The translations under genes and the position numbers were made by a program. From Kordia sp. TARA_039_SRF (GTDB lineage Bacteria > Bacteroidota > Bacteroidia > Flavobacteriales > Flavobacteriaceae), in assembly GCA_006383075.2 (NCBI GenBank), contig SMNH02000001.1, positions 437,945 to 501,944 of the forward strand: 64,000 nt of DNA, given 5' to 3'. A model generated the notes under the pieces. It did no database searches. It was given only the letters and a program-made list of their open reading frames with translations, and was not told where the DNA came from. Shown in pieces: positions 54,477-63,339 of this stretch (position 1 is its first letter; every line of letters starts with the position of its first letter).

Positions 54477-56624
54477 ATGAAAAAAATAATTTTATTTATG
54501 ATTGTTGGTCTTTTTATGGTGCCAACAAGTACCAAAGCCAACGAAGGAATGTGGTTCTTGATGTTTATTGACAGATTGAATCACCGCGATATGCAGAAAA
54601 TGGGCTTACAATTAACTGCTGAGGAAATTTACAGCATTAACAACAACAGTCTTAAAGATGCCATTGTTCAATTTAATGGTGGTTGTACTGCAAGTATCAT
54701 TTCCGATAAAGGATTGGTGTTGACAAATCATCATTGTGGATATGACGCCATTGCTGAGTTATCTACTGAAGAAAAAAACCATCTTAAAAATGGATTCTGG
54801 GCAAAAAGTTTTGAGGAAGAACTAAAACCCAAAAGCTTATACGTACGCTTTTTTGTGCGTATGGACGATGTATCGGAACGTATTTTATCAAAAGTAAACG
54901 ATGCCATGTCCGAAAAAGAACGTGAAGCTGCCATCAATAAAGAAATTGCACTTATTGAGCAAGAAAATAATGAAGGTGGAAAATATACGGTTTCTGTTCG
55001 CTCCTTTTTTCAAGGGAATGAATTCTATTATTTTGTGTACGAAGATTACAAAGATGTTCGCTTAGTAGGAACACCAACGGAAAGTATTGGTAAGTTTGGA
55101 GGTGACACCGATAACTGGGAATGGCCAAGACATACGGGCGACTTTTCACTTTTTAGAGTCTACACAGACGCAAACGGAAATGCCGCAGAATATTCCAAAG
55201 ATAACATTCCGATGCAGCCAAAAAGACATTTATCTGTAAATATTGGTGGTGTTCGTGAAAATGATTTTGCGATGATTTTAGGTTATCCTGGCCGTACCAA
55301 TCGTTGGATGCCCGCAGAAGGAATTGCACAAAATGTAAACTACGGATATCCTGCTTGGGTAGAAGCTTCTAAAACTAGTATGGATGCCATGAAAGTTCAC
55401 ATGAACAAAAGTGAAGACGTGAATTTAAAGTATGCATCACAATATGCAGGAATCGCAAATTACTGGAAAAATAGACAAGGAATGATTGATGCACTTACAA
55501 AACACGGAACTGCTGATGAGAAACGTGCTTTAGAGAAAAAATTTGATCGCTGGGCGAATAAAAGACGTAACAAAGATGAGTATGGTAATGTGATGGAAAA
55601 CATCAATACGTATTACACATTAACAAATGATAAAGCACGACACGACAATTATTTGATAGGTGTTTTACGAGGAAGTACGTTTGCGGTAGCGCCGTATCGT
55701 TTGGGTAGAAATATGGAATATTACACCGAGCAAAACAAAGCAAAACGTGAAGAATTACGCCCAAGATTACAAGCTTTAATTGATGAAACGTTTAAAATTG
55801 TGTATATGCCGTTGGAGAAAGATGTATTATCTGCCGTCTTAAAATTATACATTGAAAAAGCAAATTATGAATTACCAGAAGTTGCACAAAACATAAAAGA
55901 CGAAGCTGGTGACGATTTGGAAAGCTATATAGATGCCATGTTTGATTTGAGTATTTTCACCTCAAAAGAGCGCCTGGAAGCATTTTTATTGTATCCTAAT
56001 AAAGTTTTAATTGAAAACGATCCGCTGTACTTGTTGTCTTCAGATTTAATTAAAAAATACAGAGAAGAGCCAGAAGCAATTGCAGATGCAAAAGAAGCGT
56101 ATGAAAAAGCGTATAGAAAATTTGTAAAAGGACTCCGCGAATCTAAATTGAGTAAGGTAAAATACCCAGATGCGAATTCAACGTTGCGTTTAACGTATGG
56201 AAAAGTGATGGCATTACCTAAAGACCCAACTAATGATGCTAAAATCAACAATTACACAACCATGCAAGGTATGATTGCAAAATACAAACCAAATGATGAT
56301 GAATTTGATTTGCCTGCTGATGTGTTGAAATTATACGAAAAAAGAGAATTTGGGAAATATGCTGACGAAAACGGTTATATGCCTGTAAATTTCTTGACAG
56401 ATAATGACATTACAGGTGGAAACTCTGGCTCGCCAGTACTCAACGGGAAAGGTGAACTTATCGGTTTGGCATTTGATGGAAATATTGAAGCAATGGCAGG
56501 AGACGTTATTTTTGACGACAAGTTGCAACGCACCATTAATGTAGATATTCGTTATGTGCTTTGGTTAGTTGACAAACTTGCTGGCGCAGAGAATATTGTA
56601 AAAGAATTGACACTTACAAAATAA
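54477..56624 (+). CDS. S46 family dipeptidyl-peptidase (DPP7-like)
   Basis: The 715-residue protein has a signal peptide (MKKIILFMIVGLFMVPTSTKA) and the S46 catalytic features: His in TNHHCGYDAI, Asp in the central region and Ser in TGGNSGSPVLNGKGELIG. These periplasmic enzymes release dipeptides from oligopeptides for uptake. The residue after 'AFD' near the active site is Gly (FDGN) rather than Arg (FDRN); in characterised members Gly goes with DPP7 (hydrophobic P1) and Arg with DPP11 (acidic P1), so DPP7-type specificity is predicted. A strong terminator follows. Confidence 0.93.
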   Translation: MKKIILFMIVGLFMVPTSTKANEGMWFLMFIDRLNHRDMQKMGLQLTAEEIYSINNNSLKDAIVQFNGGCTASIISDKGLVLTNHHCGYDAIAELSTEEKNHLKNGFWAKSFEEELKPKSLYVRFFVRMDDVSERILSKVNDAMSEKEREAAINKEIALIEQENNEGGKYTVSVRSFFQGNEFYYFVYEDYKDVRLVGTPTESIGKFGGDTDNWEWPRHTGDFSLFRVYTDANGNAAEYSKDNIPMQPKRHLSVNIGGVRENDFAMILGYPGRTNRWMPAEGIAQNVNYGYPAWVEASKTSMDAMKVHMNKSEDVNLKYASQYAGIANYWKNRQGMIDALTKHGTADEKRALEKKFDRWANKRRNKDEYGNVMENINTYYTLTNDKARHDNYLIGVLRGSTFAVAPYRLGRNMEYYTEQNKAKREELRPRLQALIDETFKIVYMPLEKDVLSAVLKLYIEKANYELPEVAQNIKDEAGDDLESYIDAMFDLSIFTSKERLEAFLLYPNKVLIENDPLYLLSSDLIKKYREEPEAIADAKEAYEKAYRKFVKGLRESKLSKVKYPDANSTLRLTYGKVMALPKDPTNDAKINNYTTMQGMIAKYKPNDDEFDLPADVLKLYEKREFGKYADENGYMPVNFLTDNDITGGNSGSPVLNGKGELIGLAFDGNIEAMAGDVIFDDKLQRTINVDIRYVLWLVDKLAGAENIVKELTLTK

Positions 56625-56742
56625 TCATTCAATGAAGTGATGCTAACCGTTTGACAAAGCTTTTTTTTAGTTACTAAATTCTTAGTATTATACAAAAAGT
56701 ACAACGAAATAGCACGATGTCACTTTTGTAGAAAAGATATAG

Positions 56743-56777
56743 AAAAATCCTGTTTGTAATTGAACAGGATTTTTTTT
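56743..56777 (+). terminator. Terminator of the S46 peptidase gene
   Basis: AAAAATCCTGTT / AACAGGATTTTT form a 12-bp stem with an 8-nt loop and end in a T-run; 119 bp after the stop. Confidence 0.88.
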
Positions 56778-56842
56778 ATTGCTAAACGATATCTGCTTTT
56801 TTAAAAATTAAATGGTAGCTTTATAACAGCAACATCAAAACT

Positions 56843-57595
56843 ATGCAAGCAAAAACTATTGACGAAGTAATTTTGTTTTTAGAACAAATTATTCAAGAAA
56901 ATAAGGAAATTCCGAGTACGATGGGCTATTTCGCTGCCTTGTATCACAAAGTGACTTGCAAAGTGAAAGAAGGTATTGAGAACGATTTTTTTGACGATAA
57001 TCCACGCATGGAGCAATTAGATGTCATTTTTGCCAATCGTTATTTACAAGCGTATTCTGAGTTTCAAAATGGCACCAAACCTACCAATTCGTGGCAAATT
57101 GCTTTTAAAGAAGCTGATAGTTATTGGCTGATTGTATTACAACATTTACTATTAGGAATGAACGCACATATCAATCTCGATTTGGGAATTGCAGCTGCCG
57201 AAGTGATGAAAGGAAAAAACATTGACGATTTACACAATGACTTTAATAAAATCAACACTATTTTGAGCGAATTGGTGCATGATGTTCAAAAAGAATTATC
57301 ACTAATTTGGACATTTTTAGCCAAAATTTTAAAGAAAACGGAGAAATTTAGCATCATTTTGACCGATTTTAGCATGAAACTTGCCAGAGACGGCGCATGG
57401 AAATACGCCACACTTTTAGCAAATTCACCAGAAACCGATTGGCCTCAATTGATTGCTTCAAGAGATGCTAAAGTTGTTAAAAAAGCCAATTTGGTTATCA
57501 ATCCTGGATTTATTGCACGCTTTGTTTTAAAAATCATCCGACTGGAAGAAACTGGCAACATTAAAACACGCATTGAGATTTTACAAAAAGACTAG
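56843..57595 (+). CDS. DUF5995 family protein
   Basis: The 250-residue protein matches DUF5995: YFAALYHKVTCKVKEGI, NRYLQAYSEFQNG, WQIAFKEADSYWLIVLQHLLLGMNAHINLDLGIA. The conserved His pair (HLLLG.NAHIN) and acidic residues suggest a metal-binding helical bundle, but the function is unknown. It is convergent with gldC. Confidence 0.8.
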   Translation: MQAKTIDEVILFLEQIIQENKEIPSTMGYFAALYHKVTCKVKEGIENDFFDDNPRMEQLDVIFANRYLQAYSEFQNGTKPTNSWQIAFKEADSYWLIVLQHLLLGMNAHINLDLGIAAAEVMKGKNIDDLHNDFNKINTILSELVHDVQKELSLIWTFLAKILKKTEKFSIILTDFSMKLARDGAWKYATLLANSPETDWPQLIASRDAKVVKKANLVINPGFIARFVLKIIRLEETGNIKTRIEILQKD

Positions 57596-57630
57596 TTTTC
57601 GGCTTCGCTCAAACTACATGTTTTTACAAG

Positions 57631-57969
57631 CTATTTCTTTATAATTTCAAGCTTTTCAGCGAAATAATCACAAAAATCTAGCATCGTAGCGCTCATTTTG
57701 TCATCATTGGTTGCACGTTGAAACGTACGCGCCATCGACACCAACGTTTGATGATAAAACACTTTCATTTCGTCTACAGGCATATCTTTTGTCCACAAAT
57801 CAATTCGCAAACTTTCTTGCGCTTTGTGATCCCACACAGACAGCATTACTGCTTTGGAAGATTCATTTTCAATACCACCATCTTTCGCGGTCCAATTGAT
57901 AGCTTCTGGCACATTATTTTCATCAACCGTTACTGCTACTTTTATTTCGGACGTTACTTTTTTCGACAT
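57631..57969 (-). CDS. gldC: Gliding motility protein GldC
   Basis: The 112-residue protein agrees with GldC over its whole length (TSEIKVAVTVDENNVPEAI, WTAKDGGIENESSKAVMLSV, DLWTKDMPVDEMKVFYHQTL, MLDFCDYFAEKLEI). GldC is a small cytoplasmic protein that improves gliding in Flavobacterium. Its start codon overlaps the gldB stop by one base. Confidence 0.95.
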   Translation of the reverse strand: MSKKVTSEIKVAVTVDENNVPEAINWTAKDGGIENESSKAVMLSVWDHKAQESLRIDLWTKDMPVDEMKVFYHQTLVSMARTFQRATNDDKMSATMLDFCDYFAEKLEIIKK

Positions 57970-58931
57970 TATTTCTTGGGTTTGTACTTTGAATTTGTAA
58001 AAATTTCTTTGGAGGATTTTCCTAAAAGATTTTGCAAAGATACATCATTATTTTCCATATACGACTTGACAATCTGATAACCGATAAAACGCCCAATTCC
58101 GCCAGGAGATTCATTGTCCAATTCAAGATTGAATTTGGAAAATGGTGCCACGTTTAAGAAACGATTGTCCAATTTGTTATCCGTACTATACAGCAATTCT
58201 TTTTCAATAAAATAGGTCCAAATTTGCTTTTCGTTGGCTTCTGCCCACGCTATTTTCTTTTCTTCATATCCAAACTGCATTGCCAAACTCGCTTTCGGCA
58301 CTAATAATGATTTAATGTATTGTACTTTTCCGTGATATATCATTTTACTTAAAAAAGTACGTTCACGCGGCGGTTTTACTTGTGTGTAAGCAAATTCGTT
58401 GGCAATATCAACAGGAATCATTTCTTTTTCGAAATTTTGCGAAATGTACTTTTGAATACCATCATAAAATTTATGATTTTTCCCTAAATAGGTATTCAAC
58501 GCAATCAAAATCATGTCCTGGTACAAGATGACTTTTTTGCGATAATCTTCTGAGGTTACTGTAAATACTTTTGGCGTATCATACTCTGGAAAATAGTATT
58601 CCAAATGCTGCAACACCGATTTTATATCGCGCTGTACAGGCGCAAAATCAGAAAAAACGGCATCAATCTCTTTTTTTAATTCTTTTTGAAGCGGATCGTT
58701 CATGGTGTAAATCCACGTAGAATCTGGAATCGATTTTGGAAAAAATAACGGATATGCTTCTTTCAGTTTTGGCAAATCTGATGGTTTGGCTCCTAAAAAA
58801 ACTTGATCAAATCGCACCACATTTATATCTAATGGAATTGCCGAAATTTCTTTTTCAAGCGGGTTTTCTTCGGCGCATCCAATCACAAACAATATCATTA
58901 AAAACACTAATTTTTTCATCATTTTTTTCAT
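57969..58931 (-). CDS. gldB: Gliding motility lipoprotein GldB
   Basis: The 320-residue protein has a lipoprotein signal with lipobox around VIGCAEEN and the GldB features DINVVRFDQVFLGAKPSDLPKLK, YPLFFPKSIPDS and PGGIGRFIGYQIV. GldB is required for gliding and its genes lie beside gldC in Flavobacteriia. The C-terminal half has a DUF2268-like layout without a clear protease motif. Confidence 0.94.
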   Translation of the reverse strand: MKKMMKKLVFLMILFVIGCAEENPLEKEISAIPLDINVVRFDQVFLGAKPSDLPKLKEAYPLFFPKSIPDSTWIYTMNDPLQKELKKEIDAVFSDFAPVQRDIKSVLQHLEYYFPEYDTPKVFTVTSEDYRKKVILYQDMILIALNTYLGKNHKFYDGIQKYISQNFEKEMIPVDIANEFAYTQVKPPRERTFLSKMIYHGKVQYIKSLLVPKASLAMQFGYEEKKIAWAEANEKQIWTYFIEKELLYSTDNKLDNRFLNVAPFSKFNLELDNESPGGIGRFIGYQIVKSYMENNDVSLQNLLGKSSKEIFTNSKYKPKK

Positions 58932-58993
58932 AAAGCAATCTGATACATTTAACTTCTATTTTTATTTTTTATTGCGTGACTATCTTTGGACTG

Positions 58994-59001
58994 CAAAGTT
59001 A
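58994..59001 (-). promoter_or_regulatory. -7 promoter element of gldB
   Basis: CAAAGTTA on the plus strand reads TAACTTTG on minus (TAnnTTTG), 62 bp upstream of the gldB start. A plus-strand TATCTTTG at 58981-58988 nearby could serve nadE. Confidence 0.4.
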
Positions 59002-59124
59002 CTTTTTTTATCTTGTAAAAAAATTGAAAACGATGAAATGCACTCGCACAATTGTGTTATATGTACCTAGAATTGATGCTGGTAAATTTTATCTGACAGA
59101 AATTAATAAGCAAACACAAAATAG

Positions 59125-59913
59125 ATGAAAACTCAACAGGTGATTGACCATATTGTAGGATGGTTAAAAGATTATGCAACTACCGCAAACGTGAACGGAT
59201 TTGTAGTCGGAGTATCAGGCGGAATTGACTCTGCTGTAACTTCTACGCTGTGCGCTAAAACTGGCTTACCAACCTTATGTATTGAAATGCCAATTCACCA
59301 AGCAAAAAGTCACGTAACACGTGCGCAGGAACACATAAAACAATTAAAAGAACGTTTTGAAAATGTGACGGATACACGCGTAGATTTGACACCTGTTTTT
59401 GAGGAATTTAAAACAGAAGTTTCCTTAGAAGGTGCACAAGCAACGGTTGACATGGCACTGGCAAATACCAGAGCGCGTTTGCGTATGACAACTTTGTACT
59501 ATCATGCAGGATTGCTGGGACGACTGGTTGCTGGAACTGGAAATAAAGTTGAGGATTTTGGCGTTGGTTTTTACACAAAATACGGCGATGGCGGAGTGGA
59601 TTTGAGTCCCATTGCAGATTTGATGAAGAGTGAAGTGTATCAGTTAGGTGCAGCACTAGAAGTTCCAGAGTCTATTATGAAAGCGGCTCCTTCCGATGGT
59701 TTATTTGGTGATGCTCGAAGTGATGAAGATCAAATTGGTGCCAACTATGATGAGCTAGAGTGGGCAATGCGCATGGCTGATGAAGGAAAAACTGCTGACG
59801 ACTTTACCGGAAGACAACAAGAAGTATTCAAAATTTACAAACGATACAATACTGCGAACCAACATAAAATGATTCCAATTCCAGTCTGTACAATACCGCA
59901 AAATCTTACATAA
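59125..59913 (+). CDS. nadE: NAD(+) synthase, ammonia-dependent type
   Basis: NadE amidates nicotinic acid adenine dinucleotide to NAD. The 262-residue protein has the PP-loop VVGVSGGIDSAVTSTL, ARLRMTTLYYHAG, GTGNKVEDFGVGFYTKYGDGGVD and APSDGLFGDARSDEDQIG. It lacks the glutaminase domain of the long form, so it uses ammonia. It is divergent from gldBC and precedes the LuxR-type regulator, an order I recognise in related genomes. Confidence 0.95.
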   Translation: MKTQQVIDHIVGWLKDYATTANVNGFVVGVSGGIDSAVTSTLCAKTGLPTLCIEMPIHQAKSHVTRAQEHIKQLKERFENVTDTRVDLTPVFEEFKTEVSLEGAQATVDMALANTRARLRMTTLYYHAGLLGRLVAGTGNKVEDFGVGFYTKYGDGGVDLSPIADLMKSEVYQLGAALEVPESIMKAAPSDGLFGDARSDEDQIGANYDELEWAMRMADEGKTADDFTGRQQEVFKIYKRYNTANQHKMIPIPVCTIPQNLT

Positions 59914-59951
59914 AAAATCGCCTTTTTTAATAGTTTTTATAAAAATTTGTT

Positions 59952-59959
59952 TAAATTTG
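59952..59959 (+). promoter_or_regulatory. -7 promoter element of the LuxR-type regulator gene
   Basis: TAAATTTG fits TAnnTTTG. It predicts a leader of roughly 120 nt before the start at 60085. Confidence 0.45.
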
Positions 59960-60084
59960 TCGCTACAGACCCCCTAAACCTGAAATAAAAATTGATTCGC
60001 TTTTATGTGCACATCTAATATGTCCATAAACGAAACTATCTTTATGTGATGGTCTGATTTAATAATAACTTTAAAAACTAAATT

Positions 60085-60714
60085 ATGGTTAAAGTATTAA
60101 TTGCAGACAATCATCCTATTGTTCGTAAAGGAATTAAGTCCTTATTCAAGAACTCTACTGAGATTGATGTCGTAGGAAAAGCTGCGACAACTTCTGAATT
60201 ATTTGATTTTATTAGTCAAGAATCAGTTGATGTAGTATTATTGGAAATGGATATTCCTGAAGTCAATGGAATTACTGCTTTGAGAAGACTTAAAAAAGAC
60301 TTCCCTGACGTGAAAGTAATTATGTTTAGCTCGCATTCTGAAGATGTTTACGCTGTAAGCACACTTAGAGCTGGAGCTTCTGGTTACTTATCAAAATCTG
60401 TAGCTACAAATGTTATTAAAGAAGCGATTACCAAAGTTATGAATGGAGGCATCTATATCAGTAACGAATTGGCACAACGCTTAGCATTTGACGAAAGCAC
60501 AAACAAACCCCGCAGATTCTTTAGACGTTTGTCTACAAGAGAAGTAGAAGTATTAAAACTTTTAGCTTCTGGTAAACGTAACAAACATGTTGCTGAAGAG
60601 TTAAATCTGAACGAAAAAACTGTGAGTACATACAAGGCTCGCCTAATGCGTAAGTTGAACGTAGACAACTTAGTTGATTTACTACAACAAGCAAAAGCAT
60701 TAGAATTACTGTAA
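60085..60714 (+). CDS. LuxR/NarL-type response regulator with atypical receiver
   Basis: The 209-residue protein has a receiver domain (1-120) and a LuxR-type HTH (about 147-205; LSTREVEVLKLLASGKRNKH, LNEKTVSTYKARLMRKLNV). In the receiver the usual phosphoacceptor Asp is replaced by Glu54 (VVLLEMDIPEVNG) and the second acidic residue of the metal pair by Asn9 (IADNHP), while Lys104 in GYLSKSV is kept. The protein may thus be locked in an active-like state or regulated without phosphate. From memory flavobacterial homologues beside nadE also have Glu. No kinase gene is adjacent. Confidence 0.9.
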   Translation: MVKVLIADNHPIVRKGIKSLFKNSTEIDVVGKAATTSELFDFISQESVDVVLLEMDIPEVNGITALRRLKKDFPDVKVIMFSSHSEDVYAVSTLRAGASGYLSKSVATNVIKEAITKVMNGGIYISNELAQRLAFDESTNKPRRFFRRLSTREVEVLKLLASGKRNKHVAEELNLNEKTVSTYKARLMRKLNVDNLVDLLQQAKALELL

Positions 60715-60765
60715 CTAAATTGCATTATTGTAAAGATTTCCCTTTACTACAGTAAAAAAATTTTG

Positions 60766-60812
60766 ATGATGATATGTGTACTGAAAAGTATGTATATCAT
60801 CATTTTTTTACT
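60766..60812 (+). terminator. Terminator of the LuxR-type regulator gene
   Basis: ATGATGATAT (60766-60775) pairs with ATATCATCAT (60794-60803), with an 18-nt loop that can extend pairing, followed by seven T. It lies 52 bp after the stop codon. Confidence 0.75.
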
Positions 60813-60827
60813 TTCAGATGTTAGTCG

Positions 60828-61121
60828 TTAGATATGAGTATTGAGATTTTAAGGTGTTATGTTTGAACAATTTTTTGAAAAGTCATTACGAGACGAAGGC
60901 GAAGTAATCTGTTTATCGTATAGTAATCTTGTTCCTTGAAGTAGCAGATTGCCACGTCGCAAACTCCTCGCAAGGACGTATCAAATTTAATTTCACAAAG
61001 TCACATTGAGCTGTTATTCGCAATGAGCAACAAATCTACTAGAAGTGATTAGTTTTGATTGACGATTAACTATTGCTGATTTTTGAATATAGAAATCTCA
61101 ATACTCAATACTAATATCTAA
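60828..61121. repeat. Composite repeat region flanked by inverted GATATGAGTATTGAGA words
   Basis: TAGATATGAGTATTGAGATTTT (60828-60849) and the reverse complement of 61090-61121 (AAATCTCAATACTCAATACTAATATCTA-like) form imperfect inverted ends about 290 bp apart. A second element (60882-60978) lies inside. No gene is seen between 60715 and 61130. Confidence 0.5.
60882..60978. repeat. Dispersed palindromic repeat (GTCATTACGAG...CTCGCAAGGACG type)
   Basis: GTCATTACGAGACGAAGGCGAAGTAATCTG and CAGATTGCCACGTC ... CTCCTCGCAAGGAC are the two arms of a large imperfect palindrome. I recognise this GTCATTGCGAG...GCAATGAC class from intergenic regions of many Bacteroidota (memory). Confidence 0.6.
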
Positions 61122-61130
61122 ACAACTACC

Positions 61131-63092
61131 TCAAATCACACGCTTCAACTGTTCAGAAAGTGATTTTTTTAGGAAGATATAATCTTTGATTTCCTCCAAA
61201 ACCTGTTGTAGCTCTTCCAATTGTGTATCTTCCGTAAGACTTAGCTTGAGTTCTTCTATTTTAAGATTGATTAAAAAACAACGCAAAGTTAAAATGGTTT
61301 CGTTGGTCAATTGCGCAATGGTTTCTTCTTTTGGTTTTACAAAAATGTTTTGCGCTTCCCAATTGTGTAGTTCGTATTGCTCTTCGCGCATGAGAATATC
61401 TGTAACTTCACTCGCAACTTCTGGTTCTATTTCGTTGACAAATGTATCGAGTTCTAATGTGCCAGTTTCGTTGAGTTTTTCTATAGCACTGTAATAAATA
61501 GTTTTAAACTTTTCATTTGCCAAATCGATTTCGTCTTGTTGTAAATCGAGATAGAGTTTTTGAAACACTTTTGCATCAAAAAGTTCGCGCTCCATTTTGA
61601 GTTCGCCGTCTTCGTCTTCTTTTAAAATCAAGTCTTCAAACGTCGCATCCATGTTTCCGTACAACAGCAAAATTTCAATAATTTTTCGCTCCAACACATA
61701 TTGCTGGTCAACAGCTTCTGCCTTTTTTTCAGGCTTAATAACCTCAAACGTCTTTTTTTCTTGCTTGATTTTTTTATTGGCATCCTTGATGTTTTTGTTT
61801 TGTAATTGCGCTAAGGTCGCAAACAACACATCTTCCGAAATATCCATGATACGTGATGTTTCACGCAAATACAATTCCTGTTTGATACGGTCAGAAACTC
61901 TCGAAATACTCGACATCATGTCGTTGATGACTTCTGCCTTTTTGATCGGGTCATTTTTCGCGACTTCCATCAGCAATGACGCTTTATAGCTGATAAAGTC
62001 TTTTACATTGTTTTCAAAATACGCCAGTACATCTTCCAATGCATTGTTTTTAGCAAAACTATCTGGATCTTCGCCTTCTGGAAATGTACACACACGTACA
62101 TTCATGCCTTGCTCCAAAATCAAATCCACACCACGAAGCGACGCACGAATTCCCGCTGCATCTCCATCATACAGAATCGTAATATTTTTGGTCAAACGGT
62201 TAATCAAGCGAATTTGTTCCGTTGTTAAGGCTGTTCCCGAAGAAGAAACTACATTATGAATTCCTGCTTGATGCATCTGAATGACATCCGTATATCCTTC
62301 TACCAAATAGCAGTTGTCTTCTTTCGCAATTGCTTGTTTTGCGTAATACAAACCATACAACACTTTACTTTTGTGGTAAATATCACTTTCGGGTGAATTG
62401 AGATATTTGGCCGCTTTTTTATCATTCGTCAAAATTCGACCTCCAAAACCCAATACACGTCCGCTCATGCTGTGAATTGGAAACATGACACGTCCTTTGA
62501 AACGGTCAAAACGCTTTTCGCCTTTTACAATAGTAAGTCCCGTTTTTTCTAAATAGGTAAGATTGTAACCTTCTTTCAAAGCCGTATCCGTAAACGCGCT
62601 CCATTCGTCCAACGCATATCCCAAGCCAAATTTTTTGATGGTTTCCGTCGTAAAACCGCGCTCTTTAAAATAAGTCAATGCAATTGCTTTGCCTTGCGGC
62701 GATTCCCAAAGAATGTCTTGGTGATATTTTTTAGCATATTCCGACACCAAATACATACTTTCCTTTTCGTTGGCAAGTGCTTTTTCTTCGTCAGTACGTT
62801 CGGTTTCTTCAATTTCAATTCCGTATTTATTAGCCAAATAGCGAATGGCTTCTGGATAGGTAAAATGTTCGTGTTCCATTAAAAATGCAACCACATTTCC
62901 TCCTTTTCCAGAACTAAAATCTTTCCAAATTTGCTTTACAGGCGACACCATAAACGACGGCGTGCGTTCGTCCGAGAATGGACTCAATCCTTTAAAGTTA
63001 CTTCCCGATTTTTTGAGTTGTACAAAATCGCCTATCACTTCTTCTACGCGAGAAATGTCAAAAACAGCATCTATGGTCGATTTAGCAATCAA
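61131..63092 (-). CDS. dnaG: DNA primase without zinc ligands
   Basis: DnaG makes RNA primers for replication. The 653-residue protein has the N-terminal primase region, the TOPRIM core (NCYLVEGYTDVIQMHQAGI, with VSSSGTALT and ILYDGDAAGIRASLRGVDL), and a C-terminal helicase-binding part. The CHC2-type zinc ribbon region (NFKGLSPFSDERTPSF ... WKDFSSGKGGN) has lost all four zinc ligands: the C-x2-H and C-x2-C positions of E. coli DnaG are Ser, Ser, Asp and Ser. Overall length is normal, so the gene is functional. Confidence 0.95.
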   Translation of the reverse strand: MIAKSTIDAVFDISRVEEVIGDFVQLKKSGSNFKGLSPFSDERTPSFMVSPVKQIWKDFSSGKGGNVVAFLMEHEHFTYPEAIRYLANKYGIEIEETERTDEEKALANEKESMYLVSEYAKKYHQDILWESPQGKAIALTYFKERGFTTETIKKFGLGYALDEWSAFTDTALKEGYNLTYLEKTGLTIVKGEKRFDRFKGRVMFPIHSMSGRVLGFGGRILTNDKKAAKYLNSPESDIYHKSKVLYGLYYAKQAIAKEDNCYLVEGYTDVIQMHQAGIHNVVSSSGTALTTEQIRLINRLTKNITILYDGDAAGIRASLRGVDLILEQGMNVRVCTFPEGEDPDSFAKNNALEDVLAYFENNVKDFISYKASLLMEVAKNDPIKKAEVINDMMSSISRVSDRIKQELYLRETSRIMDISEDVLFATLAQLQNKNIKDANKKIKQEKKTFEVIKPEKKAEAVDQQYVLERKIIEILLLYGNMDATFEDLILKEDEDGELKMERELFDAKVFQKLYLDLQQDEIDLANEKFKTIYYSAIEKLNETGTLELDTFVNEIEPEVASEVTDILMREEQYELHNWEAQNIFVKPKEETIAQLTNETILTLRCFLINLKIEELKLSLTEDTQLEELQQVLEEIKDYIFLKKSLSEQLKRVI

Positions 63093-63120
63093 AGGTTTTG
63101 AGATTTTTAGGAATGAATTT

Positions 63121-63128
63121 CAAAAATA
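63121..63128 (-). promoter_or_regulatory. -7 promoter element of dnaG
   Basis: CAAAAATA on plus reads TATTTTTG on minus (TAnnTTTG), 28 bp upstream of the dnaG start at 63092. Confidence 0.45.
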
Positions 63129-63225
63129 CTAAGTTTCGGGGGAATTACGAATGTTGGATGCTGAATTTTGAATGGTCTTTCAAAGGAAATCTTGAAACTT
63201 CTGTAGTTAATAGTGGTTTCAAAGT

Positions 63226-63291
63226 ACTTCTCGATACAAATTTGCCTCATTTCGACAAGCTCAATCAGCGGCAAATCCACTCGAAGTGACG
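63226..63291. repeat. Dispersed repeat (ACTTCTCGATAC...CTCGAAGTGACG type)
   Basis: The element runs from ACTTCTCGATACAAATTTGC to CAAATCCACTCGAAGTGACG, with AATTTGCC / GGCAAAT and a central TTTCGACAAGCTC as inverted pieces. It resembles an intergenic repeat common in Flavobacteriia (memory). It lies between the barrel-protein gene and dnaG. Confidence 0.55.
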
Positions 63292-63339
63292 TTTAGTATC
63301 TAGCTTAATTCAACATCCAACATTTAAAATTCATCATTT

